Part shown: in pieces, positions 17,674 to 25,785 of the stretch | Position numbering within the stretch: position 1 is the stretch's first letter | Layout: every line of letters starts with the position of its first letter | Assembly: GCA_963761905.1 (NCBI GenBank) | Contig: CAVXIQ010000003.1 | Coordinates: 20,829 to 84,828, forward strand | DNA: 64,000 nucleotides | DNA from: Gaiellasilicea sp963761905 | Lineage (GTDB): Bacteria; Actinomycetota; Thermoleophilia; Gaiellales; Gaiellaceae | Reading direction: 5' to 3' | Notes under the pieces: model-generated | What the model was told of the DNA's origin: nothing | Databases searched by the model: none | Seen by the model: the letters and a program-made list of their open reading frames with translations, nothing else | Made by a program: the position numbers and the translations under genes

Positions 17674-18864
17674 ATGCAGTCTTTCCACGAGCTGGGCGTG
17701 TCGTCCAGCGTCGCGCAGGCTCTCGCCGAGCGTGACATCCATGCGCCGTTCAGGATCCAGGCGCTCGTCCTCCCCGACCTGCTCGACGGCCGCGACGTGC
17801 TCGCGAAGTCGCCGACGGGCTCGGGGAAGACACTCGCTTTCGCGATTCCGATCGTCGAGCACCTCGACGCGTCGGACGCGCGTCCCTCAGCGCTCATTCT
17901 CGTCCCGACCCGCGAGCTCGCAGCGCAGGTCGCCGCCGAGCTCGAGACCATCGCGCCGGCACGCAACCTCAAGGTGGCAGCGGTCTACGGCGGGATCTCG
18001 ATCCCTGCCCAGGCGAAGAAGGCTCGCGAGGCGCATGTCCTCGTCGCCACCCCCGGCCGGCTCCAGGATCTGATGGAGCGCCGGATGGTCAAGCTCGACG
18101 CCGTCCGGATCCTCGTCCTCGACGAGGCCGACCGGATGCTCGACATGGGCTTTCAGCCGCAGGTCGACCGGATCGTCGCCCGCCTGCCGCGCGAGCGCCA
18201 GACGATGTTCTTCTCGGCGACGCTCGACGGCGCGGTCGGCGCGCTCGCCCACGCCTATACGACGAACGCAGCGCGCCACGAGGGCACGCTGCCGCCGGAG
18301 CACGAGCAGGGCGAGGTCGAGCACCGGTTCATCTCGGTCACGATGGACAACAAAGTCGAGAAGCTCGCCGAGCTGCTCGGCGAGGATCGCGGGCTTGCGC
18401 TCGTCTTCGTGCGGACGAAGCGCGGCGCGGAGCGGCTCGTCCAGAAGCTCGCCCGTCAGAACGTCAAGGCGGTCGCGATGCACGGCGACATGAGCCAGAA
18501 CGCCCGGGAGCGGGCGCTCTCCCAGTTCGAGAAGGGCGCGGTCTCGACGCTGATCGCCACTGACGTCGCGGCCCGCGGCCTCGACCTCGACGACATTACG
18601 CACGTGATCAACTTCGATCCGCCGGAGGACAACAAGGGGTACGTCCACCGCGTCGGCCGCACGGGCCGCGCCGGGCGCGACGGGATCGGGGTGACGTTCG
18701 TGCTCCCCGATCAGCAGGCCGACGTGAGCCACGTCGCCCGGATGCTCGGCCAGAGCGAGGAGTACGCGAGCGAGGGGATGAAGGTCGCCCCGCCGCGGCT
18801 CGTCTACGCCTCGAAGCGCCGCAACTCCAAGTGGGGGCCGAGCCGCCCTCGCCGCAAGATCTAG
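17674..18864 (+). CDS. DEAD-box ATP-dependent RNA helicase
   Basis: A 396-residue RNA helicase with the full superfamily 2 set: Q motif region FRIQALVLPDLL, motif I SPTGSGKT, Ia PTRELAAQ, Ib TPGRLQD, II VLDEADRMLDMGF, III FFSATL, IV VFVRTKRGAE, V ATDVAARGLDLDD and VI HRVGRTGRAGRDG. Such enzymes unwind short RNA duplexes in ribosome assembly or mRNA turnover. It is close to RhlE/CshA-type helicases but has only a short basic tail (KRRNSKWGPSRPRRKI). ATG at 17674 follows GAAGGAGAAAACC. It is monocistronic, ending at a strong hairpin. Confidence 0.93.
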   Translation: MQSFHELGVSSSVAQALAERDIHAPFRIQALVLPDLLDGRDVLAKSPTGSGKTLAFAIPIVEHLDASDARPSALILVPTRELAAQVAAELETIAPARNLKVAAVYGGISIPAQAKKAREAHVLVATPGRLQDLMERRMVKLDAVRILVLDEADRMLDMGFQPQVDRIVARLPRERQTMFFSATLDGAVGALAHAYTTNAARHEGTLPPEHEQGEVEHRFISVTMDNKVEKLAELLGEDRGLALVFVRTKRGAERLVQKLARQNVKAVAMHGDMSQNARERALSQFEKGAVSTLIATDVAARGLDLDDITHVINFDPPEDNKGYVHRVGRTGRAGRDGIGVTFVLPDQQADVSHVARMLGQSEEYASEGMKVAPPRLVYASKRRNSKWGPSRPRRKI

Positions 18865-18886
18865 CTCGGAAGACTTCCTGAGCTTG

Positions 18887-18920
18887 GCTCCCGCGCGCAG
18901 GTTCGCCTGCGCGCGGGAGC
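18887..18920 (+). terminator. Strong hairpin terminator after the helicase
   Basis: GCTCCCGCGCGCAGG, loop TTCG, CCTGCGCGCGGGAGC: a perfect 15-bp stem with a very stable UUCG tetraloop, 23 bp after the stop. No T-run follows, as is common in high-GC actinobacteria. Confidence 0.8.
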
Positions 18921-18928
18921 ATTCGCAT

Positions 18929-18934
18929 TAGATT
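18929..18934 (+). promoter_or_regulatory. -10 box TAGATT for ahcY
   Basis: TAGATT lies right behind the helicase terminator and 6 nt before the GTG at 18941, a leaderless layout. Confidence 0.55.
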
Positions 18935-18940
18935 GCGCCG

Positions 18941-20183
18941 GTGGACGCTGCCGGCCGCTCCCGGATCGCCGATCCGTCTCTCGCGGCGGCCGGCGAGCAG
19001 CGGATCCAGTGGGTGGCGCGCCATTCCCCCGTCCTGAACCGGCTCGCCCGAACGCAGCTCGCGGACGGGGCGTTACGCGGCCGTCGCGTCGCGGTCGTCG
19101 TCCATCTGGAGGCGAAGACCGCGTACCTCGCGTTGCTGCTCGCGGAGGCGGGCGCGAAGGTCGTCGCCGCCGGCTCGAATCCCGGGCTCGACCCAGGACG
19201 CGATCTGTGCCGCGCTCGTCGCGCGCGGGGTCGAGGTGCACGCGTCCCACAACGCCTCGCGCGAGCAGTTCGACGCCGACCTGCTCGCCGTCGCGGACAC
19301 CGAGCCCGAGCTCGTCGTCGACGACGGCGCCGAGCTGACCGCGCGGATCCTCGAGCACCGGCCCGAGCTCGCGGCGCGGCTCGCAGGCGTGACCGAGGAG
19401 ACGACGACCGGTGTTGCCCGCCTCCGGGCCATGGACGCCGCCGGCCGGCTCGCGTTCCCGGCGATCGCCGCCAACGACGCCCGCTGCAAGCACCTGTTCG
19501 ACAACCGCTACGGCACCGGCCAGTCGACCCTCGCCGCGATCGACAGGCTGACGAACCTCAACTTCGCCGGTCGCGAGTTCTGCATCGTCGGCTACGGCTG
19601 GGTCGGGAAGGGGCTCGCCCGCTACGCGCGCGGCCAGGGCGGACGGGTCACCGTGGTCGAGATCGAGCCGGTGGCGGCGCTCGAGGCGCACATGGACGGC
19701 CATCGCGTCGCCCGGCTCGAGGACGCGCTGCCGGACGCGGACGTCGTGATCGCCGCGACCGGCGCCACCGACGCCGTACCCGCGGAGGCGATCCCGCTGC
19801 TCAAGGACGGCGTCCTGCTCGCGAACGGCGGCCATCACGAGCGGGAGCTCGCGATCGACGCGCTCGGCCCGGGAGAGGAGGTGCGGCCCGGCGTCTTCGC
19901 GCATCCGATCCCGGGCGGCGGCCACGCCTACGTGCTCGTCGACGGCCGTCAGACGAACGTCGCCGGCGGCGACGGCCATCCGGTCGAGATCATGGATCTC
20001 TCCTTCTCGGTGCAGGCGCTCGCCGTCCACCTGCTCGCGGGCGGCGGGCTCGCGCCCGGGCTCCACCGCTTCCCGCCCGAGCTCGACGCCGAGATCGCCC
20101 GGACGAAGCTCGCGACGCTCGGGATCGAGCTCGGCGAGCCGACGGCGCGGCAGCGCGAGTTCGAAGCGCGCTGGTCGGTCTAG
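18941..20183 (+). CDS. ahcY: Adenosylhomocysteinase (one frameshift)
   Basis: This enzyme hydrolyses S-adenosylhomocysteine to adenosine and homocysteine, removing the product inhibitor of methyltransferases. About 413 residues, the short bacterial/archaeal type. The N-terminal part has VVVHLEAKTAYLALLL and AGSNP; the cofactor domain has CIVGYGWVGKGLARYARGQG, and FDNRYGTGQSTLAAIDR gives the substrate/NAD-linking segment. The expected NAGH motif reads ANGGHHERE, a small divergence. The frame breaks in the GGG of 19184-19186; dropping one G restores STQDAICAALVARG. The GTG at 18941 is supported by the leaderless promoter. It converges on sucD with 7 bp between stops. Confidence 0.9.
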
Positions 20184-20190
20184 CCGACTG

Positions 20191-21060
20191 TTACTTGGCG
20201 ATCTCGGCGGCGAACTGCGCCGCCTCGGTCGGGGAGGTGCCGACGCGGATTCCCTTGGCCTCCAGCGCCTCTTTCTTCCCCTGCGCGGTTCCCGACGAGC
20301 CGGAGATGATCGCGCCCGCGTGACCCATCGTCTTCCCGGGCGGCGCCTCGAACCCGGCGATGTAGGCGACGACCGGCTTCGTCATCTTCTCCTCGATGAA
20401 CGCGGCCGCCTTCTCCTCCTCGTCGCCGCCGATCTCGCCGACCATGACCACGTACTCGGTCTGCGGGTCGGCCTCGAAGAGCTCGAGGATGTCGATGAAG
20501 GAGGAGCCGACGACGGGGTCGCCGCCGATCCCCACGATCGTCGAGTTGCCAAGGCCCATCTGGGTCAGCTCGTGCCCGATCTGATACGTGAGGGTGCCCG
20601 AGCGCGAGACGAGCCCGATCGACCCTTCCCTGAAGATCTCGGCGGGAATGATCCCCACGTTCGCCTTGCCCGGGGAGAGCGCGCCTGGGCAGTTCGGGCC
20701 GAGCATGGTCACGCCCTTCGGCCTGATGTAGGTGTAGATGCGGAGCATCTCGTGCGCCGGCAGGCCCTCCGCGATGCAGATCACCGTGCCGATTCCAGCA
20801 TCGACGGCCTCGTAGATCGCATCGGCGGCGAAGCGCGCCGGCACGAAGACCATCGTCGTGTTCGCTCCGGTCGCCTCGACGGCGTCGACCACGGTGTCGA
20901 AGACGGGGATGCCTTCGACGTCCTGGCCGCCCTTCCCGGGGGTGACGCCAGCGACGACCTGGGTGCCGTAGCGCTTGTTCCGGAGGCCATGGAATGAGCC
21001 CTCGGAGCCGGTCAGGCCCTGTACGAGGAGCTTCGTGTCCTGGTCGACGATGATCGCCAT
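20191..21060 (-). CDS. sucD: Succinate-CoA ligase, alpha subunit
   Basis: Alpha subunit of succinyl-CoA synthetase, which makes succinate and a nucleoside triphosphate from succinyl-CoA. The 289-residue length is typical. It has the CoA-binding N-terminus LLVQGLTGSEGSFH, GPNCPGALSP, and the active-site His that is phosphorylated, in GKTMGHAGAIISG. The ATG at 21060 directly abuts the stop of a methyltransferase gene, which separates it from sucC; all three are clearly one transcript. The order sucC-X-sucD is unusual. Confidence 0.96.
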   Translation of the reverse strand: MAIIVDQDTKLLVQGLTGSEGSFHGLRNKRYGTQVVAGVTPGKGGQDVEGIPVFDTVVDAVEATGANTTMVFVPARFAADAIYEAVDAGIGTVICIAEGLPAHEMLRIYTYIRPKGVTMLGPNCPGALSPGKANVGIIPAEIFREGSIGLVSRSGTLTYQIGHELTQMGLGNSTIVGIGGDPVVGSSFIDILELFEADPQTEYVVMVGEIGGDEEEKAAAFIEEKMTKPVVAYIAGFEAPPGKTMGHAGAIISGSSGTAQGKKEALEAKGIRVGTSPTEAAQFAAEIAK

Positions 21061-21699
21061 CTAGCCCTTCCTCGCCCGGAGCAACAGCTTGTGGTCGACG
21101 TACTCGTCGCCCTCGATCTGATTCGCGAGCAGCTCGCGGACACGCGCCGCGTCGTCTTCAGACGTGTCAGTTCTCGCCAGCCACTGTTCGAGCGGATGGC
21201 GCTTCTCATACGTCTCGACGGCTTCGATCGTGAGGTCGGCCGCCTCGAGGAACGAGCGCCACTCGTGCTCGGAGTACGAGCTGACGTGAGTCGGATCCCG
21301 GAGCCGCTCGGCCTCCTCGACGGCCTCGCTCACGTAGAGCGTGTCCTCGACGATCAGCTGCTCGCGGGTGACGCGCGCCATCTCCGCGACCGCGAGCGCG
21401 ATGTCCTCGAAGTGGTGCGGCGCGATCCGCGTGACGACGAGGTCGAAGGAGGAGTCGGCGAACGGGAGGTGCTCGGCGGGGCAGATCACGTCCGGCCTCA
21501 TTCCCGGAGCCGGGTCGGCGCTCACGACCTCGAGCCCCGCCTCGCGCAGCCGCCGGGCGACATGGCCGCCACCGGTGGCGACGTCGAGCGCGGTTTTCGC
21601 GCCGGCGGCCCACTCGACGATCCGGTCGAGATCCTCGCCCTCGCGCTGCTCGGGAGCCTGGCGATAGCGCTCCGCACGCTCGGACCAGAGATCCGTCAT
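21061..21699 (-). CDS. SAM-dependent methyltransferase within the sucCD operon
   Basis: A 212-residue class I methyltransferase. Motif I is LDVATGGGHVARRL; SADPAPGM follows as motif II, and FDLVVTRIAPHHFEDIALAV is the ubiE/Methyltransf_11-style motif. The C-terminal region (HEWRSFLEAADLTIEAVETYEKRHPLE) resembles ubiquinone/menaquinone-type or small-molecule methyltransferases. Its ATG overlaps the sucC TGA (ATGA) and its TAG is adjacent to the sucD start, so it is stoichiometrically tied to succinyl-CoA synthetase. The substrate is unknown. Confidence 0.85.
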   Translation of the reverse strand: MTDLWSERAERYRQAPEQREGEDLDRIVEWAAGAKTALDVATGGGHVARRLREAGLEVVSADPAPGMRPDVICPAEHLPFADSSFDLVVTRIAPHHFEDIALAVAEMARVTREQLIVEDTLYVSEAVEEAERLRDPTHVSSYSEHEWRSFLEAADLTIEAVETYEKRHPLEQWLARTDTSEDDAARVRELLANQIEGDEYVDHKLLLRARKG

Positions 21700-22838
21700 G
21701 CGGCCAACTCGACGGCCCGCCGTGCCCCGTCCAGCATCGTCGCCTCGGGATGGACGTTCGCGATCGCCGCGTCGGCCAGGATCTTCCGGCCTTCCTCGGC
21801 GTTCGTGCCGTCGAGGCGGACGACGATCGGAAGCTCGATGGTCATGCGTTCGAGCGCGGCGAGGATCCCCTTCGCGACCTCGTCGCAGCGCGTGATCCCG
21901 CCGAAGATGTTGAAGAAGATCGACTTGACCTGCGGGTCGCGTGTGATCACCTCGAGCGCGTCGACGACGCCCTCGGCGTCGCCGCCGCCACCGAGATCGC
22001 AGAAGTTCGCGGCCTTGCCGCCGGCGAGCGCGATCACGTCGAGCGTCGACATCACGAGTCCGGCGCCGTTGCCGAGGATCCCGACGTCGCCGTCGAGCTT
22101 GACGTAGGTCACGTCCTTCTCGCGCGCGAGCGCCTCGAGCGGGTCGGCCGCCTCGACATCGCGCAGCTCTGCGATCTCGGGGTGCTTGTAGAGCGCGTTG
22201 TCGTCGACCGTGAACTTCGAGTCGAGCGCCTTCACCTCGCCGTCCGGGGTCACGATCAGCGGGTTGATCTCGCAGAGCATGGCGTCGGTGCCGACGAACG
22301 CGTCGTACAGCTTCGCCAGGATCGAGGCGATCTGCTTCTGCTCGGACGGATCCTCGACCCCCGCGCCGTAGATCAGGCGGCGGGCGTGGTAGGGCTGGAA
22401 GCCTTCGAGCGGATCGACGTGCAGCCGGACGAGCGCGTCGGGGTTCGTCTCCGCCACCTCCTCGATGTCCACCCCGCCCTGCGTCGTGAACATCAGCAGC
22501 GGCTGCTTCGTGCCTCGGTCGAAGGTGATCGAGAGGTAGTACTCCTTCGCGATGTCCGAGGCGCTCTCGAGCCAGAGCTTCCGGACGACGTGCCCGCGGA
22601 TGTCGAGCCCGAGGATCGCGCCGGCCTTCTCCTCGGCGTCGGCCGGGTCGTCGGCGAGCTTGATCCCGCCTGCTTTCCCTCGTCCGCCGGTCAGCACCTG
22701 GGCCTTGACGACCACAGGCCCGCCGATCTCCTCGGCTGCCGTCCGCGCCTCCTCCGGCGTCGTCACGTAGCGCCCGTCCGAGACCGGGATCCCGAAGCGG
22801 GCGAAGAGCTGCTTGCCCTGATACTCGTAGAGGTCCAT
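21696..22838 (-). CDS. sucC: Succinate-CoA ligase, beta subunit
   Basis: Beta subunit carrying the ATP-grasp nucleotide site. 380 residues. Recognisable parts: MDLYEYQGKQLFARFGIPV at the start, VVVKAQVLTGGRGKAGGIK, AMLCEINPLIV with the metal-binding residues, GNGAGLVMSTLDVIA and the KSIFFNIFGGITRCDEVA loop that contacts CoA/His. First gene of the sucC-methyltransferase-sucD operon; a TAGACT box lies 11 nt before the ATG at 22838. It is divergent from a lipoprotein gene. Confidence 0.96.
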   Translation of the reverse strand: MDLYEYQGKQLFARFGIPVSDGRYVTTPEEARTAAEEIGGPVVVKAQVLTGGRGKAGGIKLADDPADAEEKAGAILGLDIRGHVVRKLWLESASDIAKEYYLSITFDRGTKQPLLMFTTQGGVDIEEVAETNPDALVRLHVDPLEGFQPYHARRLIYGAGVEDPSEQKQIASILAKLYDAFVGTDAMLCEINPLIVTPDGEVKALDSKFTVDDNALYKHPEIAELRDVEAADPLEALAREKDVTYVKLDGDVGILGNGAGLVMSTLDVIALAGGKAANFCDLGGGGDAEGVVDALEVITRDPQVKSIFFNIFGGITRCDEVAKGILAALERMTIELPIVVRLDGTNAEEGRKILADAAIANVHPEATMLDGARRAVELAA

Positions 22839-22873
22839 CAGCGGCGGCGAGTCTATCTGCGAGGCTTGAACGA

Positions 22874-23410
22874 ATGCGCCGCGTGCTTCTCCTCCTCGTG
22901 CTGCTCGTCTCCGGCTGCGGTTCCCAGGCCGCCGAGCCGCTTCCGGACGCACGTTCGGCGGAGCCACAGGCCGCGGTCCTCAACTGGAGAGAGAGCTATC
23001 CCGCAACTGGCGAGCGCCTCGTCTTCGGCGTCCGCTCGTTCGAGCTGACCGAGGAGGGCTGGTCGTCGGAGATCTCGATCGAGAACCGCACGAAGATCCC
23101 GTTCGACCTCGGCGAGAGCCCCCCGCTCGCGTTCGGACTCATGCTGCTCCCGGACGACGACCTGAAGACGCTCGACAAGATGACGTCGCGTAGCGGACTG
23201 CTGCTCCGCGAGCCGACCACGATCGAGCCTGGCCCGCCCACCATGCTGGCACCCGGCGAGACGTGGCGGGCAAAGATCTCGGCTCCCGGCTCGCTCGCCG
23301 ATTCGGCGTATCTCCGGGTCTCGTTCGGGCCTCTCGTCGCAGTCGGCAAGCCGCCGAAGGGCATGCAGCCGAACGTGGTCTGGATCACCGACCGGTCGTA
23401 CCGGCTCTAG
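22874..23410 (+). CDS. Predicted lipoprotein, unknown function
   Basis: A 178-residue secreted protein. It opens with a short basic/hydrophobic signal (MRRVLLLLVLLVSGCGS) ending in a lipobox where Cys would be lipidated. The mature part looks like an all-beta immunoglobulin-like domain (RLVFGVRSFELTEEGWSSEI, then ISIENRTKIPFDLGE, PTMLAPGETWRAKISAPG), similar in feel to DUF4352-type or intracellular-proteinase-inhibitor-like folds. No catalytic residues are evident. It stands alone, divergent from sucC. The 158 bp between it and the Asp-rich peptide gene contain no gene I can support. Confidence 0.7.
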   Translation: MRRVLLLLVLLVSGCGSQAAEPLPDARSAEPQAAVLNWRESYPATGERLVFGVRSFELTEEGWSSEISIENRTKIPFDLGESPPLAFGLMLLPDDDLKTLDKMTSRSGLLLREPTTIEPGPPTMLAPGETWRAKISAPGSLADSAYLRVSFGPLVAVGKPPKGMQPNVVWITDRSYRL

Positions 23411-23568
23411 AACGTGTCGCCGCGCTCGCGGAGCGGGTCGAGATCCGAGTCCGCGGCGGCGAGCGGCGCAACGATCGATCCAGCTAGATGCCGGCCGCGC
23501 GCCACGAGCGCGACAGTACAGAGCCTCTTGTAACCTCGCGCGCACACCTCCGGCCGAAGGGAGAGACG

Positions 23569-23748
23569 ATGGACGACCACAGCACGAGCACGCTTGCGGA
23601 CGACGAGATCCTGAGCGTCAGCGGGTCCGAGACGATGCCCGGTGACGACGACGCGGACGGAACCGACGCCGCCGACATGGATGCCGACGATTCCGACTCC
23701 GACGCTGACGACACCGACGCGGACACCGACGGCACGGACGCCGCGTAG
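23569..23748 (+). CDS. Asp-rich small peptide with RiPP-leader-like N-terminus
   Basis: A 59-residue acidic peptide. The N-terminal third reads STLADDEILSVSGSETMPG, resembling actinobacterial RiPP leader peptides (acidic helix, then a L-x-x-V-S-G motif near the cleavage site). The remaining part is built almost only of Asp, Ala, Thr and Ser in repeating DAD/TDA/DGT units, like a multi-site core. ATG at 23569 has a good ribosome site (AAGGGAGAG). It is followed at once by a JmjC/cupin-type oxygenase in another frame, a plausible modifying enzyme. The caution is that a single inserted base, common in this assembly, could have split one longer protein into these two reading frames. Confidence 0.55.
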   Translation: MDDHSTSTLADDEILSVSGSETMPGDDDADGTDAADMDADDSDSDADDTDADTDGTDAA

Positions 23749-24883
23749 CTCCGAGGCGCTCGAGCGGGCGATCGGGCCGATCGGAGTCGATCGCTTCCTC
23801 GCCGAGCACTGGGAGCAGCGGCCGCTCGTCGTCCCGCGAGACGAGGAGGGACGGTTCGACGACCTCCTGTCCGTCCGGGACGTCGAGCGGCTGCTCACCG
23901 AGACCGCGATCCGGCTTCCCGGCTTCCGGCTCGTCAAGGCAGGGGCGACCCTCGGCGGCTACGCCAGGGACCTCTCCTGGCGCCCGCTTCCGTTCACCGG
24001 CGTCGCCGACGTTCGCCGGGTGCTCGCCGAGTTCGAGCGCGGCGCCACGATCGTGCTCCAGGCGCTCCACCACTCCTGGCTTCCGCTCGCACGCTACTGC
24101 CGGCACCTGGAGGCGTTCCTGGGCCACCCGGCGCAGGCGAACGCGTACTTCACGCCCCGAGGCTCGCAGGGGCTGCCCGTCCACCACGACACGCACGAGG
24201 TGATCTCGCTCCAGATCGCCGGCGAGAAGCGGTGGCTCGTCTACGAGCCTGCGCTCGAGCTGCCGCTGAAGACGCAGCGGTACAGGAGCGAGCTCGGCGC
24301 GCCGGGCGAGCCGATCCTCGACGTGACCCTTCGTGCCGGCGACACCCTCTACCTGCCGCGGGGCTGGCTCCACCAGGCGCTGACGTCGGAGACGGATTCG
24401 CTCCACATCACCGTCGGCGTCAACGTGCGCACGTGGCTCGACGAGGCGCGGCTGGCGCTCGAGGCGTCGGCCGACGACGTCGAGTTCCGCCGTGGTGTGA
24501 ACGGCGGCTCAGCGCCGGCGTTGACGCCGCTCGATGCGGACGAGGCGGCGCGACGGTCGTGGCGGCGGCTCGTCCGCTCGCGCCGGCCGATCCTCGACGG
24601 TCAGCTCACCGAGGTGCGAGCGCTCGACACGTTGGACGTCGACACCCGGCTCGAACGTCGCGACACGGTGATCGCCGAGCTCGACGACTCGGCCCTCAGC
24701 TTCGAGGGCGTCGAGCTGCGGTTCCCCGAGCGTCTGGTCGCGGAGCTCGAGTTCCTCGTCACCACCGAGGGCTCGTTCAGCGCCGCCGACCTTCCGGGCA
24801 CGCTGGACGACGCCGGCCGGATCGTGCTGCTCAGGCGGCTCGTGCGCGAGGGGTTCCTGCGACGTAGCGGCTCGGCCGCCTGA
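23681..24883 (+). CDS. JmjC/cupin-like Fe(II)/2-oxoglutarate oxygenase
   Basis: A protein of roughly 380-400 residues similar to bacterial ribosomal-oxygenase-like (cupin_4/JmjC) hydroxylases. Conserved parts: DRFLAEHWEQRPLVV at the N-terminus, NAYFTPRGSQGLPVHHDTHEV with the H-x-D metal pair, GEKRWLVYEP, and the distal His in LPRGWLHQALT. A winged-helix-like C-terminal domain follows. Family members hydroxylate His, Arg or Asp in proteins. No normal start codon lies near the conserved N-terminus: the nearest are ATGs at 23681 and 23642 inside the Asp-rich peptide gene, so either the genes overlap or a base error has separated a fusion. Its 3' end overlaps the converging Suc-Fer-like gene by 53 bp. 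Confidence 0.8.
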   Translation: MPTIPTPTLTTPTRTPTARTPRSSEALERAIGPIGVDRFLAEHWEQRPLVVPRDEEGRFDDLLSVRDVERLLTETAIRLPGFRLVKAGATLGGYARDLSWRPLPFTGVADVRRVLAEFERGATIVLQALHHSWLPLARYCRHLEAFLGHPAQANAYFTPRGSQGLPVHHDTHEVISLQIAGEKRWLVYEPALELPLKTQRYRSELGAPGEPILDVTLRAGDTLYLPRGWLHQALTSETDSLHITVGVNVRTWLDEARLALEASADDVEFRRGVNGGSAPALTPLDADEAARRSWRRLVRSRRPILDGQLTEVRALDTLDVDTRLERRDTVIAELDDSALSFEGVELRFPERLVAELEFLVTTEGSFSAADLPGTLDDAGRIVLLRRLVREGFLRRSGSAA

Positions 24884-25727
24884 GCGCCTCGGTCGAGCAG
24901 GTGAGGTGCGTCGGCTCGCCCTCCTCGCGCCGGACGTCGACCGAGTAGGACGCTCCGCCCGCTTCGAGCGTCACGGCCCAGTCGCCGTCCGTCCGCTCGA
25001 CTCCGAGCAACCGAACGTCGGTCACGCCGCGCAGGCCCGTCTGCTCGCGAATGGCCCGCTCAGCCGCCTGCACCGGGAACGAATGGCAAGAGCGGCCGCG
25101 GTAGGACGGCAGGTGGATCTGTCCCTGCAGCGCGCATTCGAGTAGCGGCCAGGTCCCCGAGGGCTCGACGCGGCCGTAGTAGACGCCGTCGGGGAGCACG
25201 ACGAGGTTGCCGGCGAACCGGTCGCCGCCGACATGGGTCGACTGCCACACCCACTCCTCGTCGACCTGCTCGCGCACGGCGTCGTAGAGCGGCCGGCCGA
25301 ACTTCGCGCAGCAGCGATCGTGCTTGCCGTGCGTGCAGACGAGGAGGAGCGGGTGCTCGACCTGATCGCCGGCGCTCGCGAGGTCAAGCCCGAGCAGGTC
25401 GTCGTAGCGCTCGAGCTCGAGCCGGCGCAGCGTCCGCTCCGTCTCGCTCGTGCGCGCCACGAAGGCGACGAGCCCGTCCCGGCTGCGGCGTTCCTGGCGA
25501 CGGACGAAGAGGATCCGGCTCTGCGGCAGGGCGGCCCGCTGCCGCCCGAGGTGCGCCTTCAGCTCGGGCGAGAGCGTCGAGCCGTCCACCGCGTCGTGCG
25601 CCCAGAGCCCGCGGTACTCGATCAGGATCCACGTGTCGACCCGACTGGCCGTCGCGCCGAGCGGCTCGGCGTCGGCGAGCGAGATCTCGGCGCAGAGCGC
25701 TTGGCGCGGATTCGGTGCGGTCGCCAT
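24831..25727 (-). CDS. Suc-Fer-like (thioredoxin-fold ferredoxin-like) protein
   Basis: About 298 residues of the sucrase/ferredoxin-like family. The signature CTHGKHDRCCAKFGRPLY contains the Cys cluster expected to hold a [2Fe-2S] centre in a thioredoxin-like fold, followed by STHVGGDRFAGNLVVLPDG, the second conserved block of the family. The start is taken at 25727; the ATG at 25736, three codons upstream, is equally possible. It converges on and overlaps the oxygenase 3' end. Family members have no firm biochemical role; an electron-transfer function is inferred, and pairing with the Fe-dependent oxygenase is only positional. Confidence 0.75.
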   Translation of the reverse strand: MATAPNPRQALCAEISLADAEPLGATASRVDTWILIEYRGLWAHDAVDGSTLSPELKAHLGRQRAALPQSRILFVRRQERRSRDGLVAFVARTSETERTLRRLELERYDDLLGLDLASAGDQVEHPLLLVCTHGKHDRCCAKFGRPLYDAVREQVDEEWVWQSTHVGGDRFAGNLVVLPDGVYYGRVEPSGTWPLLECALQGQIHLPSYRGRSCHSFPVQAAERAIREQTGLRGVTDVRLLGVERTDGDWAVTLEAGGASYSVDVRREEGEPTHLTCSTEALRRPSRYVAGTPRARAA

Positions 25728-25785
25728 TCCGGCCATTCTGATGAGGAAGCGGCGTTGCGGCTGGTCGCCGCGTCGTTTCTCTCGA

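Noticed and set aside
22996..23937. Minus-strand ORFs overlapping the lipoprotein and the Asp-rich peptide
   Set aside because: They read as low-complexity Ser/Arg/Val strings produced by the complement of the Asp-rich codons, with no ribosome site.
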